Shown here: positions 28,844 to 37,139 of the stretch, piece by piece
How the letters are laid out: the number at the start of each line of letters is the position of its first letter
How positions within the stretch are numbered: position 1 is the first letter of the stretch
Origin: a virus
Direction: 5' to 3' (one strand)
DNA length: 40,748 bases
Virus record (IMG/VR): IMGVR_UViG_3300044822_000036
Location: 1 to 40,748 of that record
Program-made: the position numbers and the translations under genes
Notes under the pieces: generated by a model
Seen by the model: only the letters and a program-made list of their open reading frames with translations
The model's database searches: none
Told to the model about the DNA's origin: nothing

Positions 28844-29536
28844 GTGGCCTCGCAATTAGACTGTTACAACATGGCGCTCGCCTTTCTGGACACCTCCCAG
28901 ACGGTCCAGAGCGTCAACGACAACAGCGAGGCCGCCGGCGCCTGTAACCGGTTCTATGACTGGGCGCGGAAGAAGACCCTGGAGCGCGCGTTCTGGGACT
29001 TCGCGACGAAAGCCCCCGCTCTCTCGCTCGTGCTCGATCAGTCGACGCTCGCCACAAATGCGGTGGTTTATCCGGGCTGGCGCTACGTGTACGCAAAGCC
29101 TCTCGACTGCCTGCGCTTTCTCGCGATCACCACTCAGTACGGCCTGCGGACGAACCCGTTCCGCACGTTCTGGTGGTCGGCCGATCAGCCGTTCATCGGC
29201 TGGGGACCGTACCGGCCGCCGTTCGTGGAAGCGATCGATCAGGTCAACACCACGCAGCCAAACCAGTCGATCAACCTGCTCACCGACCAGTCGAGCGCTT
29301 ATGGGGTGTACGTGACCGACGTCACGAACGTGGGCCTCTGGTCGCAGAGCTTCCTCGAGGCCGTCGCCTGGCAGCTCGCGGTGCCGATCGCCGGACCGAT
29401 TTCGGCGAACCAGAACGCGAAGAAGAACGCGATCGAGATGGTCGAGCGCTCCATCACGACCGCCTTGCAGGTGCAGTTCGGCGAGCGACAGGACGACGGT
29501 TACCCGGATAGCCCGGCGATCACGGCGCGGCAATAG
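28844..29536 (+). CDS. Tail tubular protein A (T7 gp11-like)
   Basis: A 230-residue protein. I choose GTG 28844 with CCGGAG upstream over TTG 28829. The opening SQLDCYNMALAFLDTSQTVQSVNDNSEAAGACNRFYDWARKKTLERAFWDFATKA is diagnostic for the gp11-like gatekeeper that binds the portal. VYPGWRYVYAKPLDCLRFLAI follows. The TAG overlaps the start of tail tubular protein B. Confidence 0.92.
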   Translation: MASQLDCYNMALAFLDTSQTVQSVNDNSEAAGACNRFYDWARKKTLERAFWDFATKAPALSLVLDQSTLATNAVVYPGWRYVYAKPLDCLRFLAITTQYGLRTNPFRTFWWSADQPFIGWGPYRPPFVEAIDQVNTTQPNQSINLLTDQSSAYGVYVTDVTNVGLWSQSFLEAVAWQLAVPIAGPISANQNAKKNAIEMVERSITTALQVQFGERQDDGYPDSPAITARQ

Positions 29537-32500
29537 TGTTCGAGACGCCGATCGACCTGATCCAGCCGAGTTTCGCCCGCGGCGAAGTCTCCCCGTTCCT
29601 CTTCGGTCGCGTCGATCTTGCCGGCTGGGCGCAGGGCCTGCGGACCTGCCGCAACTTCGTCGTGCGCCCCGAGGGGTCGGTCTCGAACCGGCAGGGGTTC
29701 ACGTACCTCAATAATTCGATCGCGCCGAGCGGCTCGACCCAGTCGAAGGCTACGATCCTGATGCCGTTCATCTTCTCGGCGACCCAGAGCTATGTGCTCG
29801 AGATCGGCGCGAGCACGGCGCAGGTGTTCTCGAACGGCGCGCAGGTGCTTTCGGGCGGCGTCCCGATCAGCTTCGCGACGCCGTGGGCCGCCGCCGATCT
29901 TCCGCTCCTGCGCTGGTCGCAGTCCTCGGACACGCTCACCGTCGTCCACCCGAAATATCCGCCCTACGAGATCAAGCGCACGAGCGCGACGAGCTTCACC
30001 TGTCTCGCCGCCGTGTACACCAACGGTCCCTTCCTGCAGCAGAACTCGGACGGGGTGACGTTCGTCTACGCGAGCGCGAAGAGCGGCACCGTGACGCTCC
30101 ATGCGAGCGCCGCGATCTTCAATGCGAACCACGTCGGCGCGCTCTTCCAACTGACCCAGCAGGACGTGTCGACCATTACGCCCTGGCAGTCCGAGCGACA
30201 GATCGCCGGGCCTTCCCCGCTTGCCTCCCAGACCGTCGGCCTGCAGCGCAGCTCCAACCTCAAGAATTACGCCTCTGTCTCTTCGGTCCTGCAACCGTTC
30301 AATCCCGCGAGCCAAACGGTCTGCACCGGGACGACCGCCCCGCAGCACAGCCAAGGGGTGCAGGCGGACGGCGACGGCGGCAACGTCCCGACCCTCGGGT
30401 TCTGCGGCATGAACTGGGAGTATCAGGACTCCGGGTTCGGGATCGTGCTGATTACCGGCTATACGAGCCCGACGCAGGTCACGGGCGTCGTGCAGCCGAA
30501 TTACCCCGGCGGCCCGGGCCTCCTGCCCGTAACGGTCGTCGGAGGCCCTCAGGTGACCGTGGGACCGCTCACGTTCAGCGGCACGGGATCCGCGACGGTG
30601 TTTTCCCCGCTCACCGGCATGACCTCGACCGATCCGTCGAAGTACTACGTGACGGTCGGCGGGGTCTATCAGCCGCCCGCGCTCTACTCGATCAGCGGGG
30701 CCGGCGGGAGCATCACGTTCCTGAACCCGCCGGCCGCCGGCACGAACAACGTGTCGGTCTCGCAGATCACCCTCCTCGGGCAGACGACGTATTGGGCATT
30801 CGGAGCGTTCAGCGCGGATCAGGGATACCCCTCTGCCGTCACCTACTTTCCGGACCGGCTGATTCTCGCCGCGACCCAACAGCAGCCCGTGGGCGTCTTC
30901 GGTTCGCAGACCTCGCAGTACCACAATTTCGGGGTGAGCAATCCGGTCGTCGCGTCCGATGCGTTCACGGTCTTCCTGAACGCCCGACAGCTGAACGCGA
31001 TCTCCGACCTGATCCCGCTGTCGGACCTGCTGCTCGGTACTTCCAACATTATCTGGCGACTGTGGCCGGGCTCGACTGGTACGGCGCTCGGACCGCTCGC
31101 GATCAGTGCGAACCCGCAGAGCTTCTACGGCCAGTCGCCGACCTGTGCCTCGGTGCTCTTCGGCGACTCGGCGATCTTCCCAGAGTACGACGGACGGCGG
31201 CTGCGCGACCTCATCTATCAGTTCGCCTACGACAAGTTCCTCGGGCAAGAACTCACGCTCTACTGCCATCACCTCATCCCGTTCGGAACCCAGTTCCAGC
31301 GCCTGGCGTACAAGCCCGATCCCATCGGCCAGTTCGTGTTCGGGCTGCGCTCGGACGGAGTGCTGCTCTGTTGCACGTACCTGCGCGAGCAGCAGCTGGT
31401 CGGCTGGTCGCATTGGGACACGCAGGGCACGTTCGAGGACATCTGCGTCGTCCCCGAAAACAACACCTTCGGGCTCTACGCGATCACGAACCGCACGATC
31501 AATGGGGTCGCGAGTCGCTTCGTCGAGCGGCTGTCGCAACGCGAAGTTTCAACGATTTACGACTATAAGTTCCTCGACTGCAATCTGACGTATGACGGGC
31601 GGAACACGAGCGCGGTGACGATGACCGCGAGCGGCCTCACCTCGCTCCTGGCGGGCGGGACCGGCACGCTCACGGCCTCGAGCGCGAGCGGCTGGGCGAC
31701 GTTTCTCGCCACCGACATCACGAACAATAACGAGATCTGGATCTTCCAGACGTTCACGTTCGCGACGTCGGTCGCGGGACAGGCCGGGGGGACGCTGACG
31801 AGCGCCGTCACGGCCGGCACCTACGTCGTGCAGTTCAGCGATGGGGAATCGCAGGCGATGACGGTCGCGAGTGACGGAGTGACCTGCACGTGGTCCTCGC
31901 CCCTCGCGACGCCCGTGCAGGTGTTGAGTGCGACCTGCCGCTGCCGACTGCTGCTGACGGGGTACACGAGCTCGACGGTCGCGACCGTGCGCCTCAAGGA
32001 TCCCTGCCCGAATGGCCTGAACAACGTGGCCACCGCGGTCTGGACGTTCGCGCGCACCACCTTCTCCGGCGCCACGCAGCTCGCCAATACGCCCGTGGTC
32101 GCGCTGGTCGATGCAAACGTGGTCGGGATCTCGGCGGCCTCCAGCGTGCCGAATGGGGCGCTGTCGGTGTCGAATACCGGCATGGTGACGTTACCGAACG
32201 CAGGCGGCGTCGTGCAGATCGGCCTGCCGTACCTCTGCGACTTTGAAACCCTGCCCTTGAACGAGCAGGGCCAGCAGACGATCCGGATGCGCGCGAAGTC
32301 GGAGCCGGTCATTTATCTCGACGTGACCGAGACCCGGAACTTCCTCGCGGGCACCGATTTCAGCACCGCCGATCAATGGCCGCTCAAGCAGCGCGCTTTC
32401 GAGCCGTATGTCGCCGCAACGAGCCTTGCCGACGGCATCCTCTGGACGCGGGTGAACTCCTCGCTCTCCAGCGAATGCCACACCTGCATTCGCCAGAACA

Positions 32501-32565
32501 TGCCTCTGCCGATCAGTATCCGGGGTCACATCCCGAGCGTCATGATCGGCGAACCCATCAGCTGA
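29536..32565 (+). CDS. Tail tubular protein B (T7 gp12-like nozzle)
   Basis: A 1009-residue protein from GTG 29536. MFETPIDLIQPSFARGEVSPFLFGRVDLAGWAQGLRTCRNFVVRPEGSVSNRQGFTYL is the family's start, followed by a long multi-domain beta structure. AVTYFPDRLILAATQQQPVGVFGSQTSQYHNFG and LVGWSHWDTQGTFEDICVVP are typical later landmarks. It forms the tail nozzle and carries receptor-binding proteins. It is longer than T7 gp12 (~794), with an insertion in the Thr/Gly-rich C-terminal half. Confidence 0.93.
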   Translation: MFETPIDLIQPSFARGEVSPFLFGRVDLAGWAQGLRTCRNFVVRPEGSVSNRQGFTYLNNSIAPSGSTQSKATILMPFIFSATQSYVLEIGASTAQVFSNGAQVLSGGVPISFATPWAAADLPLLRWSQSSDTLTVVHPKYPPYEIKRTSATSFTCLAAVYTNGPFLQQNSDGVTFVYASAKSGTVTLHASAAIFNANHVGALFQLTQQDVSTITPWQSERQIAGPSPLASQTVGLQRSSNLKNYASVSSVLQPFNPASQTVCTGTTAPQHSQGVQADGDGGNVPTLGFCGMNWEYQDSGFGIVLITGYTSPTQVTGVVQPNYPGGPGLLPVTVVGGPQVTVGPLTFSGTGSATVFSPLTGMTSTDPSKYYVTVGGVYQPPALYSISGAGGSITFLNPPAAGTNNVSVSQITLLGQTTYWAFGAFSADQGYPSAVTYFPDRLILAATQQQPVGVFGSQTSQYHNFGVSNPVVASDAFTVFLNARQLNAISDLIPLSDLLLGTSNIIWRLWPGSTGTALGPLAISANPQSFYGQSPTCASVLFGDSAIFPEYDGRRLRDLIYQFAYDKFLGQELTLYCHHLIPFGTQFQRLAYKPDPIGQFVFGLRSDGVLLCCTYLREQQLVGWSHWDTQGTFEDICVVPENNTFGLYAITNRTINGVASRFVERLSQREVSTIYDYKFLDCNLTYDGRNTSAVTMTASGLTSLLAGGTGTLTASSASGWATFLATDITNNNEIWIFQTFTFATSVAGQAGGTLTSAVTAGTYVVQFSDGESQAMTVASDGVTCTWSSPLATPVQVLSATCRCRLLLTGYTSSTVATVRLKDPCPNGLNNVATAVWTFARTTFSGATQLANTPVVALVDANVVGISAASSVPNGALSVSNTGMVTLPNAGGVVQIGLPYLCDFETLPLNEQGQQTIRMRAKSEPVIYLDVTETRNFLAGTDFSTADQWPLKQRAFEPYVAATSLADGILWTRVNSSLSSECHTCIRQNMPLPISIRGHIPSVMIGEPIS

Positions 32566-32571
32566 GGAACT

Positions 32572-33471
32572 ATGGCCGACGAGAAAATATCTGCCTTGAG
32601 CGCGTTCCCCGCCGCTGCACTGACGGGCGCGGAGATCTTCCCCGCGTACCAGTCAGGAGCCGCAGACACGGTCGGCGTGCTCGCCTCGCAGATTAAAACG
32701 TATGCCGGGGTTCCGAGCGGAGTGGCCGTAGGAGATGTGTTGACGGATAACGGCCCTGGAGTGGCGGCGACCTTCCAAGCGCCCGCGAGTCAATCGGGCC
32801 GGTTAATTTCGACTCGCGCGGTTCCGATCATCTATACCTACACGGGCAGCGGATCGACCTACACGCCTTCTCCCGGAGTGAACTCGATCTACGTCGTGTG
32901 CATCGGCGATGGCGGCGGCGGAGCGGGAGCGGGATATACCTCACTCGGTTCTGTAGGCGGTGGCGGTGGATCAGGGGGATGGACCTCAGGGTTTTTCAGC
33001 TTGGCTTCGCTCGCCGGGGCCATCACGGTAACGGTCGGATCAGGGGGTTCGGGAGGCGCGTCGGGGTTCAACGCGGGCAGTGCAGGATCGGGGTGCTCCA
33101 TCCAAGCAGCGACTTCTGGAACGATGCTGGCCTGTAATGGCGGAAGCGGAGCCTATGCCACCACAGACGGTCAATATTTGGGGCGCCCTGGAGCGGGAGG
33201 TACTGTCACTACCGCCGGCACCCTCTTCAGCGCCGGTAATCAAGGGGGGACAGGAAATAAAATCGCTTCCACCAATTTAGCAGTGGGAGGAACAGGCGGC
33301 GGCACCCCGTGGGGAGCCGGAGGTAACGGCGGGTCATCGGTGTCCACTGGGCAAGCGGGCGGTACTACTTCCAGTTACGGTGGTGGAGGAGGAGGCGGGT
33401 GTGCCAATTCGGTCGCTTTTGCGGGCGGCAGAGGCGGCACGGGCGCGATTCTCATCTGGGAATACTCGTGA
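32572..33471 (+). CDS. Glycine-rich tail-tip / receptor-contact protein
   Basis: A 299-residue protein; GAGGAACT precedes ATG 32572. Residues 1-75 (MADEKISALSAFPAAALTGAEIFPAYQSG) are a virion-binding opening common in fibre proteins. From about residue 100 come glycine runs (GDGGGGAGAG, GGGGGSGG, GSGGSGGASG, GGGGGGG) ending GAILIWEYS, the pattern of Gly-rich domains that fold as polyglycine helices in phage adhesins. The DNA is less GC-rich and uses GGA codons more than neighbours, suggesting exchange. Confidence 0.78.
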   Translation: MADEKISALSAFPAAALTGAEIFPAYQSGAADTVGVLASQIKTYAGVPSGVAVGDVLTDNGPGVAATFQAPASQSGRLISTRAVPIIYTYTGSGSTYTPSPGVNSIYVVCIGDGGGGAGAGYTSLGSVGGGGGSGGWTSGFFSLASLAGAITVTVGSGGSGGASGFNAGSAGSGCSIQAATSGTMLACNGGSGAYATTDGQYLGRPGAGGTVTTAGTLFSAGNQGGTGNKIASTNLAVGGTGGGTPWGAGGNGGSSVSTGQAGGTTSSYGGGGGGGCANSVAFAGGRGGTGAILIWEYS

Positions 33472-33484
33472 GGGTTCCCTTCTA

Positions 33485-33883
33485 ATGGCGACTTACCGGT
33501 TCCTGCGCGAGTCGGGGTCGGGTTGTCTCCTGCGGGAATCGGCGCCGTATCCCAATGGCAGCGGCTACCTGATCCGTGAATCGGGAGTTACCTCAATTCG
33601 GGTGCAGGCCGTAGCGCCAGGATTCTACGGGCGCAGCTTTCGCAATGTCGGCGATGTGTTCGATATCACTCCCGAAGCGTTCTCTGATTCGACGGTGAGT
33701 CTCGTGCCGATCGGGAATCCCGATTACCCGCTCTACGGATGGATGCTGCAAGTCGCGAGCACCACTCCGCTCTCCACTTACTCGCTTTCCACAGGTCAAG
33801 GGCTTTCCGATCCGTACCAAAGCGTGATGGGCGTCGATTCCGCAGGGCATCCGCTCTGGTCGATTCCGAGGACGGTCGTATGA
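33485..33883 (+). CDS. Small tail-region protein with RESG repeats
   Basis: A 132-residue protein from ATG 33485. Its N-terminus carries a threefold repeat (FLRESGSG, LLRESAPY, LIRESGVT). Then IRVQAVAPGFYGRSFRNVGDVFDI and a small beta domain. I do not recognise it. It follows the Gly-rich tip protein and shares its lower GC, so it may be part of the same receptor-binding unit. Confidence 0.68.
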   Translation: MATYRFLRESGSGCLLRESAPYPNGSGYLIRESGVTSIRVQAVAPGFYGRSFRNVGDVFDITPEAFSDSTVSLVPIGNPDYPLYGWMLQVASTTPLSTYSLSTGQGLSDPYQSVMGVDSAGHPLWSIPRTVV

Positions 33884-34368
33884 CGGTGCGCGTGGAAGTC
33901 GCCCGGGCGCATCACATCCCGCTCATCGTGCGCGGACTGCGGGAGCGAGATCGCGCCGAAATCCGCGCGGGATGGGGCGAACCGGAATACGCGATGCTGC
34001 AGGCGGTCTATTTTTCTCCGACCTTTGCGCGCGTCGCGTTCTGGGAACTCGAGCCGCTCGCTCTGTTCGGGATGCGCCCTTTGAGCGTGCTCGGCGGTTC
34101 GGCCGAAGTCTGGTGCTTCGGCACGGAGGCCATCGATCGGCACCGCTTGGCGTTCCTGCGCGCCTCCCGATCGCAGGTGCAGGCGATGTGGCGCCGCGCG
34201 CCGATCCTCACCAATTACGTCGACGTCAACGATGCCGCTGCCCTGCGCTGGCTCGCGTGGCTCGGCGCGAGGCAATCTTTGCCGCCCGAATCCCGCGGTG
34301 GGACACTCTTCGCGCAGTTTTTCCTGACTGCGCCACAGAGAGGGGCCAAAACGTGTCAGCGGGATTGA
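33880..34368 (+). CDS. Gp13-like internal virion protein A (DUF2833, acetyltransferase-like)
   Basis: A 162-residue protein; ATG 33880 overlaps the previous TGA. ARAHHIPLIVRGLRERDRAEI, LFGMRPLSVLGGSAEVWCFGTEAIDRHRLAFLRASRSQVQAMW and LTNYVDVNDAAALRWLAWLGA match DUF2833, the T7 gp13-like group with a GNAT-related fold. It opens the ejection-protein block. Upstream extension to 33739 in this frame runs over the neighbour and is rejected. Confidence 0.85.
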   Translation: MTVRVEVARAHHIPLIVRGLRERDRAEIRAGWGEPEYAMLQAVYFSPTFARVAFWELEPLALFGMRPLSVLGGSAEVWCFGTEAIDRHRLAFLRASRSQVQAMWRRAPILTNYVDVNDAAALRWLAWLGARQSLPPESRGGTLFAQFFLTAPQRGAKTCQRD

Positions 34369-34811
34369 CCGCCGGAGCGGGACTGCTGCAAGGCGTCGGC
34401 CAGTACGAAGCCGGACAGACGCGCAGCAACCTCTTCCGCCAGAACGCCGCGATTGCGACCGCGCAGGGGCAGTCGGAAGCCGAAGCGGGCGCGACGAACG
34501 CGAGCATGATCCGCATGCGCGGGCAGGCGCTCGAGGGGACGCAGATCGCCAACATCGGGGCGAACAACCTCACCCAAGGCGGAACGAACGCGCAGGTGGT
34601 CGCAAGTTCGGCGGCGATCAATGAACTCGACGCCCTGAACACCCGCAACAATGCGTTGCGCCGGGCGTGGGGGTTTGAGGTGCAGCAGGCGTCGGATGCC
34701 TTTCAGGCGAAACAGGCATCGCAGGCCGGCGATTTCAACGCGGCCGGGTCGATCCTGGCGGGCGGTGCAAAGAGCTACAAAGAAGAACAGCAGACGGGAA
34801 GCTGGTTTTAA
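34353..34811 (+). CDS. Internal virion protein B-like (T7 gp14 position)
   Basis: A 152-residue protein; GTG 34353 with GAGAGGGG upstream, overlapping the previous gene by 16 bases. It starts with SAGLTAGAGLLQGVGQYEAGQ, a hydrophobic/Gly segment found in podovirus ejection proteins. An Ala/Gln/Asn-rich helical body follows (QNAAIATAQGQSEAEAGATNASMIR, NNALRRAWGFEVQQASDAFQ). T7 gp14 forms the outer-membrane part of the ejection tube; the role here is inferred from position and composition. Confidence 0.76.
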   Translation: MSAGLTAGAGLLQGVGQYEAGQTRSNLFRQNAAIATAQGQSEAEAGATNASMIRMRGQALEGTQIANIGANNLTQGGTNAQVVASSAAINELDALNTRNNALRRAWGFEVQQASDAFQAKQASQAGDFNAAGSILAGGAKSYKEEQQTGSWF

Positions 34812-34814
34812 GCC

Positions 34815-37139
34815 ATGCCGACCGTTCCGAACCTCGAGACTCCGACCGTCCAGACGGAGCCGCTCCCTGGACGCGCGTACCCGCGGCTCGATGACAACGT
34901 CAACCCGGCCGCGTTCGGCACGGGACTCGCGGCGGGGCTCGAGGACGTGTCTGCGGCGGTCACCGACGAGCAGGCAAAGCAGAAGCTGCAGAACGATCAG
35001 CTGCGCGTGATCGATGCGAACACGCAGCTTGAGGCCGGGCGCACCGCGCTCCTGTACGGCACTCCGGACCCGCAGACCGGCGAGCGCACGGGCGGGGCCT
35101 TCTCCTATCACGGCGCGGACGCATTGAACCTCCCGGCGAAGATCCTTCCGGGATACCAGCAACTCGCGAGCCAGATCAGTTCGACCCTCACCCCCGACCA
35201 GCAGCGGCTGTTTGCGGCGCATATCTCGGCCGGTGCGAACGACCTCAACCTGCAGCTGAATCGCTACGAGTACGAGGAATCGAACCGGCTCGCCGATCAC
35301 ACGTATGCGTCGGCAGTGAATCAGGCGGTCGAGGGCGCTTCGGTCGGCTGGCGCGATCCGATACAGATCGGGAAGTCCCGAGCGGACATCAAGGCGCTTG
35401 TCGACATGCAGGGCAATCGGGAGGGCTGGAATCAGACCGAGAAGGACGCGCAGGCGCAGAAACTCCTCGCCGAGATGCACTTCTCGGTGGTCGACCGGAT
35501 GCTGGCGGACGGCAAGCCGCAGGCGGCGCTCGCGTACTTCGTCGGGACGAAACAGGAACCCGGGATCCGGGATTCCAACGAGCTCACCGGCGAGCAGGCG
35601 CACCAGCTCGGCAGCGCGATCGATGCGGCGATCAAGGAGGGTCAAGTGCAGCAGCAGACCCTGACCGCCGCGAAGGTCCGAGACGTGCGGACCGCCGCGA
35701 TCAACGGGCAGTTGATCCCGCCGTCGGCCATGCCGAGCCACGCGGAGCTGCAAGCCTATGACCCGTCCGGCGCGACCGAGAAGGCGATCCGTGCCGACAT
35801 CACGATGGGCTCGGACATGAAGAGCCTGGCCGGGCTCTCTCCGGCCGAGATGCAGGCGAAGGTCGAAGGATATCGCCCGACGACGGTCGAAGGCGCGGCC
35901 GAAGGCTATGAGCGGTACAACGCCATCGGAGCGGCGGCGCAGCGCGTGCAGGCTGAGCGGTCGAAGGACCCGCGGCAGTTCGCGATTGATAATCAGCTCG
36001 GCAGCAGCCCGATCAACTGGTCGGATCCTCAGGCCGCCGGACAGGAGATCCGCGCGCGCTTGGCGTCACTCCCGCAGCTGTCGTCGACGTTCGGCGGGTA
36101 TGTCCCGCCCCTCACCCGGACCGAGGCCGGGCAGCTGGCGCATTCGTGGGAGACGCAGACGCCGGCCGACCGGCTGCGCTCGATCAACGCCCTGCAGAGC
36201 GCGGTGGGCGACGATCACGGGTTCCAAGAGATCATGCACCAAGTCATGCCGAGCTCGCCGGTCACCGCGATCGTCGGCACGCAACTCTCGCAGTCGAAGC
36301 CCCAGAACGCCCCGGTCTGGTTCGACCAGCATTTTGCGCCCCAGCCGGCCGATCAGGTGCGGATCCTCGCGGGCGAGGCGCTGGTGAACCCGCAAGGCGC
36401 CGAGAAAGCGGGCGAAGGCAAAGGGGGCTTCAAGGGAGCGTTTCCGCTTCCCCCCGATGGCGGACCCGCGGGCCTGCGCGAGCAGTATTCCGATGCGGTC
36501 GGGGATCTGTTCCGGGGACGTCCCGAACTGGCGGACGCCTACTACGGCGCGTTCAAGGGTGCCTATGCGGCGCTGCTGTCGGAGAAGGGGGATCTCTCCG
36601 GCAACGGCGACGGGAAGCTGCGCGATCAGGCGTTGAAAATGGTGCTTGGCAATACCGCCGAGATCAACGGCCGGAAACTCGGGGTACCTCCTGGAATGGA
36701 CCCCTCGCGCCTCGAGGCCCTGGCGCAGAACGCGGTCGCGGCGCGCGCGAAGGAATCGAACGCTCCGGCCGATTGGGCCGACAAGATCAAGGGGTACCAG
36801 CTGCTCGAGGTGGGCGGCGTCGGGAGCGGGCGGTACGAGCTCGTGAACGGCAACGCCCCGCTCGTGCGCCCGGATGGCCGCGGCGTCTTTGAGATCGACG
36901 TGCGCAACCAGTACCTGCCGGGCCACGCGCGCGGGACACCGGCCGATGTCGCCCGGATGGCCGCCGCGCAGCGCACCGCCGATCCGGCCGCCCCGCTCGT
37001 CCCGCCGACCTCTCCGACTGCGGGCAATCCGGTGCCGAAGCCCCCTGAACGGACCGAGCCCGCCGTGACGCCGCCTGCGGTGATCCGATCAGGGGGCACT
37101 GGCCGAGCGCGTCCGTCACAAGGACCGAGCACCGAATGA
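34815..37139 (+). CDS. Internal virion protein C-like (T7 gp15 position)
   Basis: A 774-residue, helix-rich protein. The N-terminal region ETPTVQTEPLPGRAYPRLDDNVNPAAFGTGLAAGLEDVSA is a common opening of such proteins. The C-terminal third holds a conserved-looking PEL...FKGAYAALLSEKGD, GNTAEINGRKLGVPPGMDPSRLEALA and a beta section KGYQLLEVGGVGSGRYELVNGNAPLVRPDGRGVFEIDVRNQ. The last 50 residues are Pro-rich. It lies between the gp14-like and giant proteins; a periplasmic tube role is inferred. Confidence 0.8.
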   Translation: MPTVPNLETPTVQTEPLPGRAYPRLDDNVNPAAFGTGLAAGLEDVSAAVTDEQAKQKLQNDQLRVIDANTQLEAGRTALLYGTPDPQTGERTGGAFSYHGADALNLPAKILPGYQQLASQISSTLTPDQQRLFAAHISAGANDLNLQLNRYEYEESNRLADHTYASAVNQAVEGASVGWRDPIQIGKSRADIKALVDMQGNREGWNQTEKDAQAQKLLAEMHFSVVDRMLADGKPQAALAYFVGTKQEPGIRDSNELTGEQAHQLGSAIDAAIKEGQVQQQTLTAAKVRDVRTAAINGQLIPPSAMPSHAELQAYDPSGATEKAIRADITMGSDMKSLAGLSPAEMQAKVEGYRPTTVEGAAEGYERYNAIGAAAQRVQAERSKDPRQFAIDNQLGSSPINWSDPQAAGQEIRARLASLPQLSSTFGGYVPPLTRTEAGQLAHSWETQTPADRLRSINALQSAVGDDHGFQEIMHQVMPSSPVTAIVGTQLSQSKPQNAPVWFDQHFAPQPADQVRILAGEALVNPQGAEKAGEGKGGFKGAFPLPPDGGPAGLREQYSDAVGDLFRGRPELADAYYGAFKGAYAALLSEKGDLSGNGDGKLRDQALKMVLGNTAEINGRKLGVPPGMDPSRLEALAQNAVAARAKESNAPADWADKIKGYQLLEVGGVGSGRYELVNGNAPLVRPDGRGVFEIDVRNQYLPGHARGTPADVARMAAAQRTADPAAPLVPPTSPTAGNPVPKPPERTEPAVTPPAVIRSGGTGRARPSQGPSTE

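Noticed and set aside
29500-31539. 679-codon open frame on the minus strand
   Set aside because: Opposite tail tubular protein B, whose family start and internal landmarks are clear.
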